A stretch of DNA of 64,000 bases from Solirubrobacter sp963848475 (GTDB taxonomy: Bacteria > Actinomycetota > Thermoleophilia > Solirubrobacterales > Solirubrobacteraceae): contig CAWKDW010000020.1 of assembly GCA_963848475.1 (NCBI GenBank), positions 558,001 to 622,000 of the forward strand. Direction: 5' to 3'. The notes below the pieces were generated by a model. That model saw only the letters and a list, made by a program, of their open reading frames with translations, was not told the DNA's origin and ran no database searches. Shown piece by piece: positions 37,637 through 46,971 of this stretch. Every line of letters begins with the position of its first letter. Within the stretch, counting starts at the first letter, position 1. Position numbers and translations under genes: made by a program.

Positions 37637-38998
37637 ATGGAGCAAGGACCGGCTCGGAAGCCGGCGCTTCCTACGGTGTCTCTCGCCGCGGCTGGTGCCG
37701 CGGGAGTGTCGCTCGCGGTGGTGGCCGTCCCGTGGCTGCGCATGTCTGTAGAAGCGCCATCCTTACGGGTGGCGCTGGAAACCGGCGGTTCGCTGCTGGC
37801 GGTTGCGACCGTCGCGCTTCTGCTGAGGCAGTGCGGTCTGCGCTCACGCGCCGACCATTTGTGGCTCACCGCTGGATTGGTCATCCTGGCGGCTACTTCG
37901 CTCGCGGTCGCGGGCATGATCGTCGCCGGTCTCTGGTCGCCGAAGCAGGCGCGCTACGCCATGGGCGGCAACCTGGCCGGCACGCTGCTGCTCGCGATTG
38001 CCGCGTTCGCGCCGTCCGGCAAGCTGAAGGTCAGGCCCTGGAAGCTGTTGACCGCTGCCGGCGCGCTCGCACTCGCGCTCGCCGCCGTTGGCTCACTGCT
38101 CGCCGGCGTCGGCCCGGAGCTGCGTGCTCCCAACGCGACGTGGCCGAGCTTCCACGCGGAGTTGGGGCGCGTGATCGTGCAGGTCGCGACCGCCGTCGCG
38201 CTCGTCGTCGCCGCCGCCGGCCTCACGCGCCGCGGCGAGCCGCTGCTGCGCTGGGTCGCCGTCGCGGTCGTCCTCGCGGGCATCGCCAAGCTCGACTACG
38301 CGCTCTTCCCGCCGCTGGGCGCAGACAGCGTCCATCTCGGCGACATCCTGCGCGTCGCCGCGTGGGGCGTGCTGCTGACGGGTGTGATCAGCGAGATGCG
38401 GATCCGCATGCGCCAGCGCAACGAGGCCGCGATCGCCGGCGAACGCCGCCGGCTCGCCCGCGAGCTGCACGACGGCGTCGCCCAGGAGCTCGCGCTGATC
38501 CGTCGCCGCGCGGGCCATCTGCGCCAGACGAAGGAGGGCATCGAGATCCTCTCCGCCGTCGATCGGGCGTTCGAGGACTCGCGCCGAGCGATCGAGGCCC
38601 TCGTCCCGCCGGCGCACGAGCCGCTCGACGTCGCGCTGGAGCGCCTCGGCGCCCGCCTGGCGGTCGAATGCGGGGTCGAGGTGCAGGTCAACGTGCGCGT
38701 CGCCGCCGACATCTCCGACGTGGTTCGCGCCGAGCTGGTCCGGATCATCTGCGAGGCCGTCCGCAACGCGGCCAACCACGGCGACGCGAAGCATGTGCGC
38801 GTCGAGCTGACGGGCTCGCCGCTGGCGATCCGGGTCATCGATGACGGCGACGGCTTCCGTGACGGCGCCAACAGCGGTCTGGGCGTCGCCGGGTACGGTC
38901 TGATTGCGATGCGCGAGCGGGCGGAGCAGGTCGGAGGGAAGTTCAGCCTGGAATCCGTCCGCGGTGCGGGTACCCTCGTCCAGGTGGTGCTGCCATAG
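37637..38998 (+). CDS. NarL-type sensor histidine kinase
   Basis: About 453 residues from ATG 37637, preceded by a purine-rich ribosome site (GGAGGGTGGAAAAG). Roughly eight hydrophobic segments (residues about 15-265) form a membrane sensor without a large external loop. Then come the HisKA_3 phosphoacceptor 'RELHDGVAQELALI' and the HATPase part with N-box 'CEAVRNAANHG', 'DDGDGF' and 'GYGLIAMRERAEQVGG'. It is followed after 5 bp by its response regulator. The signal is unknown. Confidence 0.92.
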   Translation: MEQGPARKPALPTVSLAAAGAAGVSLAVVAVPWLRMSVEAPSLRVALETGGSLLAVATVALLLRQCGLRSRADHLWLTAGLVILAATSLAVAGMIVAGLWSPKQARYAMGGNLAGTLLLAIAAFAPSGKLKVRPWKLLTAAGALALALAAVGSLLAGVGPELRAPNATWPSFHAELGRVIVQVATAVALVVAAAGLTRRGEPLLRWVAVAVVLAGIAKLDYALFPPLGADSVHLGDILRVAAWGVLLTGVISEMRIRMRQRNEAAIAGERRRLARELHDGVAQELALIRRRAGHLRQTKEGIEILSAVDRAFEDSRRAIEALVPPAHEPLDVALERLGARLAVECGVEVQVNVRVAADISDVVRAELVRIICEAVRNAANHGDAKHVRVELTGSPLAIRVIDDGDGFRDGANSGLGVAGYGLIAMRERAEQVGGKFSLESVRGAGTLVQVVLP

Positions 38999-39003
38999 CT
39001 CTG

Positions 39004-39646
39004 GTGCGCGTTCTCGTTGCCGATGACCACGCGCCGACGCGCGAGGACATCGCGACAGCGCTCGCTCGAGGACGGCGGTTTCGACGTCATCGCCACGGCG
39101 GAGGATGCTCCGGGCGCGGTTGATGCCGCTCTGCGGGAGCAGCCCGATCTGGCGCTGCTCGACGTCAATATGCCCGGTAGCGGGCTCGCCGCGGCATGGG
39201 AGATCACGGCTCGCCTCCCGTCGACGCGGGTGGTCATGCTCACGATCTCGCGCGACGACAGCCATGTCTTCGCGGCGCTGCGTGCCGGTGCTGCGGGCTA
39301 CCTGCTCAAGGACACCGAGACCGAGCGGCTGCCCACCGCCCTGCGCGACGTGATGGCCGGCGAGGCCGCGTTGCCGGTCACGCTCGTCACGCGCCTGGTG
39401 GAGGAGTTCCGCGACCGCGCGCCGCGGCGGCGCGCGCTGATGCCGAGCCGTGAAGGTGAGCCGCGGCTCACCTCGCGCGAGTGGGAAGTGCTCGAGTTGA
39501 TGCGCCGCAAGATGACGACGGCGCAGATCGCGCGGACGCTCGTGGTCTCACCGGCGACCGTGCGCTCGCACGTCGCGGCGATCCTGCGCAAGCTGCGCGT
39601 GACGGACCGCGAGGCGGCAGTGAGGCTCCTAGACCCGGGGGCCTAG
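39004..39646 (+). CDS. NarL/LuxR-family response regulator (one frameshift)
   Basis: GTG 39004 gives 'VRVLVADDHAPTREDIA' (acidic pocket DD). One extra base near 39052 moves the rest to another frame, 'RSLEDGGFDVIATAEDA'. The phosphoacceptor Asp is in 'LALLDVNMPG', Lys in 'LLKDTETERL', and the C-terminal LuxR-type HTH is 'LTSREWEVLELMRRKMT' ... 'VSPATVRSHVAAILRKL'. It is the partner of the kinase just upstream. Corrected length about 213 residues. Confidence 0.9.
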
Positions 39647-39809
39647 TGTCGCGCGCCGGAAGTTCGTTCGCGCATAGCGGGCCCGATCGTCGTGGCTGGG
39701 TCCGGCGGTGATCCGGTGCATACCGGGTGTACGTGCGGGATCGCCGGCGGCTGGCAGGCGCGGCGAGACGCCCGGTAGGCGTCAACGAAATTCGGACGCG
39801 GGACACTAG

Positions 39810-40211
39810 TTGCACCCGCACGGCGCGTTCCTCGCCGGCGAAGTGGGAGAGCTGGCCGGCGTCTCCGGCAACACGATCGGCCAGTGGGCGCGCTGGGGCT
39901 ACATCCGCGCGTCCCAGTCCGCGGGCGATCCGCACGTGTACTCGGTCGAGGACGTGACCGAGGCGGCGATGGTCCACGCGCTGCTGGAGCGTGGCGTGGC
40001 GCATGCGCTCATCCGGCGCGCGATCGCCCAGCTCGACGAGTATGGGACGTGGCCGCTCTCGCAGGCGCCGCTCGCGGTCACCGACGGGCCGCGCCCGCGC
40101 ATCGTCCTGCGCGAGCGCGAGGGCGCCTTCGCGCTCTCTCCGCGCGGCTGGCAGCGGATGGTCGCGCCGCCGCCGCTGGAGGACGTCCGGCTGCGGCTCA
40201 GGCGATCTTGA
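39810..40211 (+). CDS. MerR-like DNA-binding protein
   Basis: 133 residues. The N-terminal winged-helix 'GEVGELAGVSGNTIGQWARWGYIRAS' matches the MerR-type HTH with 'Y-S-V-E-D-V-T-E-A' following. There is no cysteine metal site and the effector part is short. The only in-frame start near the domain is TTG 39810. Function unknown; it stands between the two-component pair and the PAP2 gene. Confidence 0.72.
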   Translation: MHPHGAFLAGEVGELAGVSGNTIGQWARWGYIRASQSAGDPHVYSVEDVTEAAMVHALLERGVAHALIRRAIAQLDEYGTWPLSQAPLAVTDGPRPRIVLREREGAFALSPRGWQRMVAPPPLEDVRLRLRRS

Positions 40212-40237
40212 GGTCGCAGGGGTAGCGTTCAGGGCCG

Positions 40238-41059
40238 ATGCTTCGCCGTCCGCTCCTCAGTGCCGCGCTCTGTGCCGTGCTGGCCGCCGCCCTCTATCTG
40301 GCGGTGGTCCATGTGCCCGCCGTCCAGGCGGCGGACCTGCGGACGCTCGAGGGGTTCATGGGGCTGTGGGTGCTCCCGGGCGCGCACTACTCGCTCGACC
40401 TCGTGAACCTCTTCAACCCGGTGCCCTTCGCGGTTCTCGCCGCCTCGCTGCTCATCTGGGCGCTCGTCGCGGGCCGCAGGCGCGCCGCCGCCGTCGCGCT
40501 GTTGACGATGCTCGGCGCGGGCGTCACGACGCAGATCCTCAAGCCGCTGCTGGCGACCCAGCGCGAGTACCCGATCTGGCATTTCATGGGCCCCGAGGCC
40601 TACCCGAGCGGGCATACGACGGCGGCGATGAGCTTCGCGCTCGCGCTCGTGATCGTCAGCTCGCCGCGCTGGCGCCCGCTCGCGGCGGCGACCGGCGGGC
40701 TGCTGACGGTCGGGATGGTCTTCTCGCTGCTCGTACTCGGCTCGCACTACCCGAGCGACGTGGCGGGCGGCATCCTCGTGGCCACCGGCTGGGCCTGCCT
40801 CTCGACCGCCGCGCTGCGGCTCGAGCTGCGGCCGAGCGTGTTCGGCCCCGCGGTCGCCGGCACGGTCCTCGCGGCGATGGGGGCGCTGGTGATCGTGACG
40901 CGGCCCACGGAGGCGTACGCCTACGCGGCCGCCAACACCACCTTCGTCGCCGGCGCCGCGGTGCTCTTCGGCGCCGCGGTGCTGATCAGCGGAAGCGTCC
41001 CGGCTCCCAGAGCGGCTCGGCGAGCCCCGCAGACACGTTTACCCCGCGCGAGAGGATGA
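40238..41059 (+). CDS. PAP2-family membrane phosphatase
   Basis: 273 residues with about six membrane helices. The acid-phosphatase motifs are in order: 'KPLLATQRE' (motif 1, Lys and Arg), 'YPSGHTTAA' (motif 2), 'LGSHYPSDVAGG' (motif 3, His and Asp). It likely dephosphorylates a lipid or polyprenyl pyrophosphate. The last 74 bases overlap the end of the adenosyltransferase on the other strand and look low-complexity, so the true C-terminus may be slightly shorter. Confidence 0.9.
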   Translation: MLRRPLLSAALCAVLAAALYLAVVHVPAVQAADLRTLEGFMGLWVLPGAHYSLDLVNLFNPVPFAVLAASLLIWALVAGRRRAAAVALLTMLGAGVTTQILKPLLATQREYPIWHFMGPEAYPSGHTTAAMSFALALVIVSSPRWRPLAAATGGLLTVGMVFSLLVLGSHYPSDVAGGILVATGWACLSTAALRLELRPSVFGPAVAGTVLAAMGALVIVTRPTEAYAYAAANTTFVAGAAVLFGAAVLISGSVPAPRAARRAPQTRLPRARG

Positions 41060-41549
41060 ACAGCAGGTCCGAGAGCCGGTTGAGGTAGCGCACGCACTCG
41101 GCGTTGACCTCCTCGCCGCAGGCCAGCACGCGGCGCTCGGCGCGCCGGCAGACGGTGCGGCAGACGTGCAGCTGCGCGGCGGCGAGCGTGCCGCCGGGGA
41201 GCACGAAGGACTTCAGCGGCGGCAGCTCGGCGTTCGCCTCGTCACAGGCCTGCTCGAGCCAGGCGGTCTGCTCCGGGATCGCCCGCAGCCGCTCGCGCTC
41301 GCCGCCTTCGGGCACCGAGATGTCGGCGCCGACGTCGAACAGATCGTTCTGAATGCGCCGCAGCCAGTGCACGTAGCGCTCCGGCAGCCCGCCCTGGGCG
41401 AGCGCGACGCCGAGCTGCGCGTTGAGCTCGTCGACCGTCCCGTAGGCCTCGATGCGCGGATGGGTCTTCGCGACGCGGCTCATGTCACCGAGATGCGTCT
41501 CGCCGCCGTCGCCGAGCCGGGTATAGATGCGGGTCAGGTTCACGGTCAT
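40986..41549 (-). CDS. Cob(I)alamin adenosyltransferase, PduO type
   Basis: 188 residues from ATG 41549. 'LTRIYTRLGDGGETHLGD' is the ATP-binding N-terminus, and 'RRIQNDLFDVGADIS' and 'CRRAERRV' (nucleotide/cobalamin-binding helices) are clear, with 'YLNRLSDLLFILSR' near the end. It makes adenosylcobalamin from reduced cobalamin and ATP. It is divergent from the riboswitch-led cobalamin uptake genes, with its start about 30 bp from the riboswitch, so the two units share one control region. Confidence 0.95.
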   Translation of the reverse strand: MTVNLTRIYTRLGDGGETHLGDMSRVAKTHPRIEAYGTVDELNAQLGVALAQGGLPERYVHWLRRIQNDLFDVGADISVPEGGERERLRAIPEQTAWLEQACDEANAELPPLKSFVLPGGTLAAAQLHVCRTVCRRAERRVLACGEEVNAECVRYLNRLSDLLFILSRGVNVSAGLAEPLWEPGRFR

Positions 41550-41579
41550 CGGTAAGCAGTCGTATACCATGCTCGCCGA

Positions 41580-41740
41580 CCAGGTCGGTGGTCAGGGAAA
41601 CCGGTGAGAATCCGGTGCGGACCCGCCACTGTCACCGGGGAAGCCACCGCATGGCGACGTTCGCGTCGCCGGTCACTGAGCCCGCAAGGATGGCTCGGGA
41701 AGGCGCGGAAAGGTAGGCCCGGAAGCCAGGAGACCTCCCT
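41580..41740 (+). promoter_or_regulatory. Cobalamin (B12) riboswitch
   Basis: Adenosylcobalamin-type aptamer landmarks in order: GGGAA..CGGTGAGAATCCGG (41595-41614), GCGG, the core GCCACTG (41625-41631), a long paired middle, and the closing AAGCCAGGAGACC (41723-41735). It is followed 50 bp later by the start of the DUF4430 gene. It should repress the downstream uptake genes when B12 is plentiful. Confidence 0.95.
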
Positions 41741-41785
41741 CCGACCGCCAAGCCGAAGCCCTCGTGGAAAGGGGTGGCTCACAGC

Positions 41786-42890
41786 ATGAAGCTCAGCCTC
41801 TCTTCCGGCCTAGTCGCCGGATTTCTTGCGCTCGCCGCAACACCGGCGATCGCCGCACCAGCCAACGTGACCGTGCGCGTGGAAGGCGCGAACGTCACGC
41901 GGGTCGAGTCCGTCCGCGTCGCGACGACCGCCGCCCCCGTCAGCAAGGCCGGGCACGACTGCTCGGGCACGAGCGCCGGCGGTGCGCTGGACCGCGCGAC
42001 CGGCGGCGATTGGCAGGCGGGGTACTTCGACGGCCTCGGGCACTTCGTCCAGACGATCAAGGGCGAGACGCCCGCCGGCGACGACTACTGGTCCGTCTGG
42101 GTCAGTCACAAGGCCGCGGCCGCGGGCGCGTGCTCGACCGAGCTCCAGGAGGGCGACGAGGTCCTGTACTTCGTCGACCGCTGCACGTTCGACGGCAGCG
42201 GCTGCTCCAACGCTCCGGTCGAGCCGCTGGGGCTGACCGCGCCCACGGGCGCGACGACCGGCGTCGCGGGTGAGGTCAGCGTCGTCCGCTATGACGCCGG
42301 CGGCGACTCGTTCCCGGTTGCGGGCGCGAAGGTCTCCGGCCCGGGGATCGACGCGACGACCGACGCCGCCGGCAAGGCGACCGTGACCTTCCCGGCCGCC
42401 GGCACCGTCCGGCTGCAGGCCACGAAAGCCGGCCTCGTGCGCTCCGAGACCCGCGATGTCGTCGTCTCCGCGCCCGGCGCCGTCCAGCGTGTCCCGGACT
42501 CGCCGGGTGCGACCATGACGCCCGACAAGACCGCCCCGACGGCGACGCTGACCGGTTTCAAGGACCACCAGGTCTTCAAGCGCGGCCCGCGCGAGCTGCG
42601 CGGGAGCTTCGGTGCCGACGCGTCGGGCATCCGCACGGTCAAGCTGCGGCTCACCAAGCGCGATCACGGCAAGGTGCTGGTACTTCTCCGGCAAGTCGGA
42701 GCGCTTCCGCGGCACCCGCTGCGGCCGTGGGCCGTACTTCGCGATCGGTGATCGCGCCGACTGGTCCTACCTGCTGCCGGCGCGGCTCGGCCCCGGGCGC
42801 TACGTGCTCGACGCCGTGGCGATCGACGGCGCGGGCAACCGCACGCCGCTGCAGCGTGGCAGCACGCGGGTGGTGTTCACCGTCCGATGA
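41786..42890 (+). CDS. Secreted DUF4430/Ig-like protein under B12 riboswitch (one frameshift)
   Basis: The signal peptide 'MKLSLSSGLVAGFLALAATPAIA' is followed by a DUF4430 (transcobalamin-C-terminal-like) domain with 'YFDGLGHFVQTIKGE', 'WSVWVSHKAA' and paired cysteines. Then come a carboxypeptidase-regulatory/Ig-like domain ('VAGAKVSGPGIDATTDAAGKATVTF') and a last beta domain. One extra base near 42672 splits 'RDHGK' from 'CWYFSGKSERF'. Corrected length about 367 residues. ATG 41786 has a ribosome site GGAAAGGGG. A B12-capture role is inferred from the riboswitch and the fold. Confidence 0.85.
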
Positions 42891-43810
42891 AGCGCTCCGC
42901 CGTCCTCCTCGTCTTCGCCGCGCTGCTCGCAGCCGGCTGTGGTTTCGGTGCCGGTGACGAGTCCGGCGGGTCGGTCACGGTGACCGTCTCGCAGGACTTC
43001 GGCAGTCGCGAGCTCGCGCCCCTGGCCCGGGAGACCACGCGTGACGGGGATACGGTGATGCGGCTGCTGCAGCGCTCGTTCGACGTCAAGACGCGCTACG
43101 GCGGCAACTTCGTGCAGGAGATCGACGGCGTCTCGGGCGGGCGCGCGGACGGACAGCGCGTCGACTGGTTCTACTACGTCAACGGCATCGAGTCCTCCCA
43201 GGGCGCGGGAGAGCGCAAGCTGCATGGCGGCGACCGCATCTGGTGGGATCACCACGACTGGGAGACGGCGATGCGCGTACCGGCCGTGGTGGGGGCCTTT
43301 CCGGAGCCGTTCCGCTCCGGCCAGGACGGGCACAAACTGCCGATCCGACTCGTCTGCATGCAGCAGGAGGATCGCTCGTGCGACGAGGTCGAGACGCGGC
43401 TGAGCGATGCCGGGGTCAACAACGTCGCACGCTCGAACCTCGAGTCCTCTCCGGGCGAGGTGCTGCGGATCCTCGTCGGGCCGTGGAGCGAGGTCCGCAA
43501 GGACATCGCCGCCCGCCAGCTCGAGGCGGGCCCGGAGGTCTCCGGCGTCTTCGCCAAGCCGTCCGCATCGGGTTCGCGGATCGAGCTGCTCGACGCCGAA
43601 GGCGAGCCGCAGCGCACGCTGGGCCCGGGGTCCGGATTGGTCGCGGCGATCAGCTACCTGGACGCGCACCCGACGTGGCTGATCACCGGCACCGACGACG
43701 TCGGCGTCGCGGCCTCGGCCGCCGCGCTGACCGAGGAACAGCTCCGCCAGCACTTCGCGCTCGCGATCGAGGCGGGCCGCGGGGTCCCGTTGCCGCTCGA
43801 GGCACCGTGA
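42887..43810 (+). CDS. DUF4430 lipoprotein
   Basis: 307 residues. The lipobox is 'LLAAGC' (Cys at about residue 18), so the protein is tethered outside the membrane. The DUF4430-like part 'VMRLLQRSFDVKTRYGGNFVQEIDGV' with 'WFYYVNGIESSQGAGERKLHGGDRIWWDHHDW' covers residues about 30-125, and the remainder is a second domain of unknown type. It overlaps the previous stop by ATGA and the next start by GTGA, so it is part of the B12 uptake operon. It may hand B12 to the ECF transporter. Confidence 0.85.
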   Translation: MKRSAVLLVFAALLAAGCGFGAGDESGGSVTVTVSQDFGSRELAPLARETTRDGDTVMRLLQRSFDVKTRYGGNFVQEIDGVSGGRADGQRVDWFYYVNGIESSQGAGERKLHGGDRIWWDHHDWETAMRVPAVVGAFPEPFRSGQDGHKLPIRLVCMQQEDRSCDEVETRLSDAGVNNVARSNLESSPGEVLRILVGPWSEVRKDIAARQLEAGPEVSGVFAKPSASGSRIELLDAEGEPQRTLGPGSGLVAAISYLDAHPTWLITGTDDVGVAASAAALTEEQLRQHFALAIEAGRGVPLPLEAP

Positions 43811-44682
43811 CCCGGCGGTCGCGCCGCAGCCCGCTGCACGCCACGCGTGCGAGCGTCGGCGGCGCCTGGTGCCTGGCGCTCGGCCTGGTGCCACTGGTGT
43901 CCGAGCAGCCGCTGATCCTGATCGCGGTGCTCGCGGTCGAGGTCGTCGCCGGCCTGGCGGCCGGGCTCGGCCCGCAGCTGCTGAAGACCGCGAAATGGGC
44001 GCTGCCGTTCGCCCTCGCGATGATGGTCATCAACGTGCTCGTCACGCGCGACGGCGCGACGGTCGTCTTCCGCGGTCCGTATCTGCCCTGGGCCGGACAG
44101 GTCGACTTCACGCTCGAAGCGCTCGTGTATGGCGGCCTGATCGCGCTGCGCGCGCTCGGCATCTTCTGGACGGCGGTCTTCCTGGCCGCCGCGATCGACG
44201 CGGACGAGCTGTTGCGCGGCCTGCGCCGCGTCTCGCTGCGTTCGGGCGTCACCGCGGCGCTCGCCATGCGGCTCATCGGCGTGCTGAGGCGCGATGCGGT
44301 GCGGATGGCGGAAGCCCAGCGCTGCCTGCCCGACGGCGGCGCGTCGCGGATCGCGGTGCTCCACGCCGTCACCACCGGTGCGCTCGATCGTGCGACCGAC
44401 GTCGCCGCGACGCTCGAGGTGCGCGGCTTCGGCGCCGGCGGCCGTCCGCCGCGGATGCACCGGCCCTGGTCGCGTCACGACTTCGCGTTCGCCGCATCGG
44501 CCGTCGCGATGCTGGTGATCGCCGCCGGCGTCCTGCTCGACGCCTGGGGCTCCTTCGAGGCCTATCCACGCCTGCAATCGCCGCTGAGCGCCACCACCGT
44601 GGTCGCGATCGCGGCCTTCGCGCTGTGCGCGCTGCTGCCGTTCGCCGACCGCCGCGGGATCGGAAGGGGTCTGACCCCTTGA
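43807..44682 (+). CDS. ECF transporter transmembrane (T) component
   Basis: 291 residues (CbiQ/EcfT family), about six helices. The coupling motifs are 'ALAMRLIGVLRRDAVRMAEAQRCL' and 'ATLEVRGFGAG', the Ala-Arg-Gly signature that contacts the ATPases. GTG 43807 overlaps the lipoprotein stop. The C-terminus 'GRGLTP' and its TGA come from the 44-bp palindromic element at 44666-44709, so the element has set or replaced the end of this protein. Confidence 0.9.
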   Translation: MTRRSRRSPLHATRASVGGAWCLALGLVPLVSEQPLILIAVLAVEVVAGLAAGLGPQLLKTAKWALPFALAMMVINVLVTRDGATVVFRGPYLPWAGQVDFTLEALVYGGLIALRALGIFWTAVFLAAAIDADELLRGLRRVSLRSGVTAALAMRLIGVLRRDAVRMAEAQRCLPDGGASRIAVLHAVTTGALDRATDVAATLEVRGFGAGGRPPRMHRPWSRHDFAFAASAVAMLVIAAGVLLDAWGSFEAYPRLQSPLSATTVVAIAAFALCALLPFADRRGIGRGLTP

Positions 44683-44709
44683 GTGGACCCGACTCAAGGG
44701 GTCTGACCC
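44666..44709. repeat. 44-bp palindromic element, copy 2 (ecfT/ecfA junction)
   Basis: GGGGTCTGACCCCTTGAGT, 7-base loop GGACCCG, ACTCAAGGGGTCTGACCC. It aligns with copy 1 (11973-12017) apart from a few bases, including the central CA/TG of one arm and the last base. TTGA inside it is both the TGA stop of ecfT (44680-44682) and the TTG start of ecfA (44679). In the downstream frame it encodes S-G-P-D-S-R-G-L-T, nearly the same peptide as at acpS. Confidence 0.9.
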
Positions 44710-46309
44710 GATTAAGGGTCGTCGGTGTCTCGTATCGCTACCCGGGCGACGGACGCCCGGCGCTCGACGACGTGTCGCTGACGGTCGAGCCGGGCGAGCT
44801 CGTGCTGCTCGCCGGCGGGTCCGGCTCGGGCAAGTCGACGCTGCTGCGTGCCGCGGCCGGCCTGGTCCCGCACTTTCACGGCGGGACGTTCGGCGGGCGC
44901 GTCGTGACCGCTGGGCTCGACACCCGCGAGCACGGACCGGCGCAGCTCGCCGCGGTCGCCGGGACGCTGTTCCAGGATCCGGAGACGCAGGTCGTGATGG
45001 GGACGGTGCGCTCCGAGCTCGCGTTCCCGCTGGAGAACCTCGGCTGGGCCGCGCCGGCCGTCGCCCGCGGCGTCGAGGAGGCGGCGCTGGCGCTCGGGCT
45101 CGGCGGCCTGCTCGATCGCTCCACGCACGAGCTGAGCGGGGGAGAGCTGCAGCGCGTCGCGCTCGCCGCCTCGCTCGCGGGACGGCCGCGGCTGCTGCTG
45201 CTCGACGAGCCGACCTCGCAGCTGGACCCGGTCGCGGGCGACGAGCTGCTGGGCGTCCTGCGGCGCCTGAACGAGGAGTGGGGCACCGCGATCCTGCTCG
45301 CCGAGCACCGGCTCGAGCGCTGCCTGCCCGCGGCGGACCGCGTGATCGAGCTGGCCGGCGGCCGGATCGTGGCCGACGAGACCCCGCGCACCTGGCTGGC
45401 CCGGACCCGCGCGACGCCGGTCGCGAAGCTCTTCGCGCTGGCGGGGTTGGAGGAGGCGCCGGTCACGGTGAAGCAAGCGCGCCGCGTGCTGGCGCGCGAG
45501 GGGTGGACGCCGGGCGTGGCCGGCGACGGCGTGGGGGCGTCCGCTGATCGCGGCGAGCGCGCGGCGGCGGCGCGGCGAGCGGCCCTGCTTCGGCCGGCGC
45601 CGTCCCCGGCGGCTCGCGCCTCGCTCGCCGCCGTGCGCGGCGCGCCGCGCCGCTGGCCGTCGAGGACGTGTGGGTCGAATTGCGTGAGGGGCCGTCGGTG
45701 CTCCAGGGCGTGACGCTGCACGCGCACACCGGCGAGGCGATCGCGCTGATGGGCCGCAACGGCGCCGGCAAGTCGACGCTGCTGAAGGCGATCGCCGGCC
45801 TGATCGAGCCGACCCGGGGGCGGATCCGGGCGCCGCGCACCGCGCTGCTCACGCAGCATCCGGGCGACCATCTGATGCACGAGACGATCGGTGCCGACGT
45901 GCCCGGCTCGGAGTTCGCGGCGCGCCACCCGCGCGACGTCTCCGGCGGCGAGCGGCAGCGCTCGGCGCTCGAGCTCGTCCTCGCCGCGGACGCCGAGCTG
46001 CTGCTGCTCGACGAGCCGACGCGCGGGATGGACCCGCAGCGCCGCGACGCGCTGGCGGCGCGCCTGACACGGCGCCCCGGCCTCAAGGTGGTCGCGACGC
46101 ACGACGCGGAGTTCGCGGCGGCGTTCGCGACCCGCGTGATCCTGCTCGGCGACGGCCGGCCGGTCGCCGACGCGACGCCGGCCGAGGTCCTGGCCGGCGG
46201 CTGGTACTTCGCGACCCAGGTCGCGCGGGTGCTCGGCGGCGCCGGAGGAGCGCTGACGCCCGAGCAGGGCGCACGGCTGATCGGCGCCCGCGAGCCGGTG
46301 GCGACATGA
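44679..46309 (+). CDS. ECF transporter double ATPase, EcfA-EcfA' (one frameshift)
   Basis: Two ABC ATPase domains in one gene. The first has Walker A 'GGSGSGKST', signature 'ELSGGELQRV', 'LLLDEPTSQLD'. The second has 'GRNGAGKST', 'DVSGGERQRS', 'LLLDEPTRGMD'. The frame changes near 45655 between the halves ('RGAPR' to 'PLAVEDVWVELREG'), equivalent to one lost base. If real, this would leave two polypeptides, the second starting about 45668. The start is TTG 44679 inside the palindromic element; no other good start precedes 'LRVVGVSYRYPG'. It powers the B12 transporter. Confidence 0.88.
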
Positions 46310-46971
46310 GCTGGATCGCGGGCTCGATGCTGATCCTCGGCGCCGTGATCGTGATCGGGTTCGTCTGGTACGAGCGCACGCATCCGAGCACCCGCGTGCT
46401 GGCGCTCGTCGCGACGCTGGCGGCGATGGCGGCGCTCGGCCGCGTGGCGTTCGCCGCCCTGCCCAACGTCAAGCCGACGACCGACATCGTGCTGATCGCC
46501 GGCTACAGCCTCGGCGGGGCACCGGGGTTCATGGTCGGGGCGGTCGCCGCGCTCGCGAGCAACCTGTTCTTCGGGCAGGGCCCGTGGACACCGTGGCAGA
46601 TGGTCGGCTGGGGCGCGGTCGGCCTGTTCGGTGCGGCGCTGGCGAAGCTCGCGGGCCGCGACCTCGGCCGTGTGCCGCTCGCGGCGGCTTGCGGGCTCGC
46701 GTCGCTCGGCTTCGGCGCGGTCATGAACGTGCACATGTGGGTGCTCTATTCCGGGACCCACACGCTGGACCAGCTGCTGGCCTACTTCGTGACCTCGCTG
46801 CCGTTCGACCTCGCGCACGCCGCCGGCAGCATCGTCTTCTGCCTCGCTTTCGGCCCGGCGCTGGTGCGCGCGCTGCGCCGCTACCGGACCCGCTTCGAGA
46901 TCGTCTGGCTGCCTCAGTCCGAGGAGACGCCACGGGCGTCTGCCCCGTCGGTTAGGGTTCCGACCTCTTGA
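46306..46971 (+). CDS. ECF transporter substrate-binding (S) component, probably for cobalamin
   Basis: 221 residues with about six hydrophobic helices. 'GRVAFAALPNVKPTTDIVLIAGYSLGG' is the typical ECF S-component sequence (Ala-rich helix 1 and the 'P-x-x-x-P/T-D' loop). It lies in the riboswitch operon directly after the T and A genes (ATGA overlap), so cobalamin or a corrinoid is the natural substrate. The C-terminal 30 residues are soluble. It overlaps pntAA by TTGA. Confidence 0.88.
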   Translation: MSWIAGSMLILGAVIVIGFVWYERTHPSTRVLALVATLAAMAALGRVAFAALPNVKPTTDIVLIAGYSLGGAPGFMVGAVAALASNLFFGQGPWTPWQMVGWGAVGLFGAALAKLAGRDLGRVPLAAACGLASLGFGAVMNVHMWVLYSGTHTLDQLLAYFVTSLPFDLAHAAGSIVFCLAFGPALVRALRRYRTRFEIVWLPQSEETPRASAPSVRVPTS

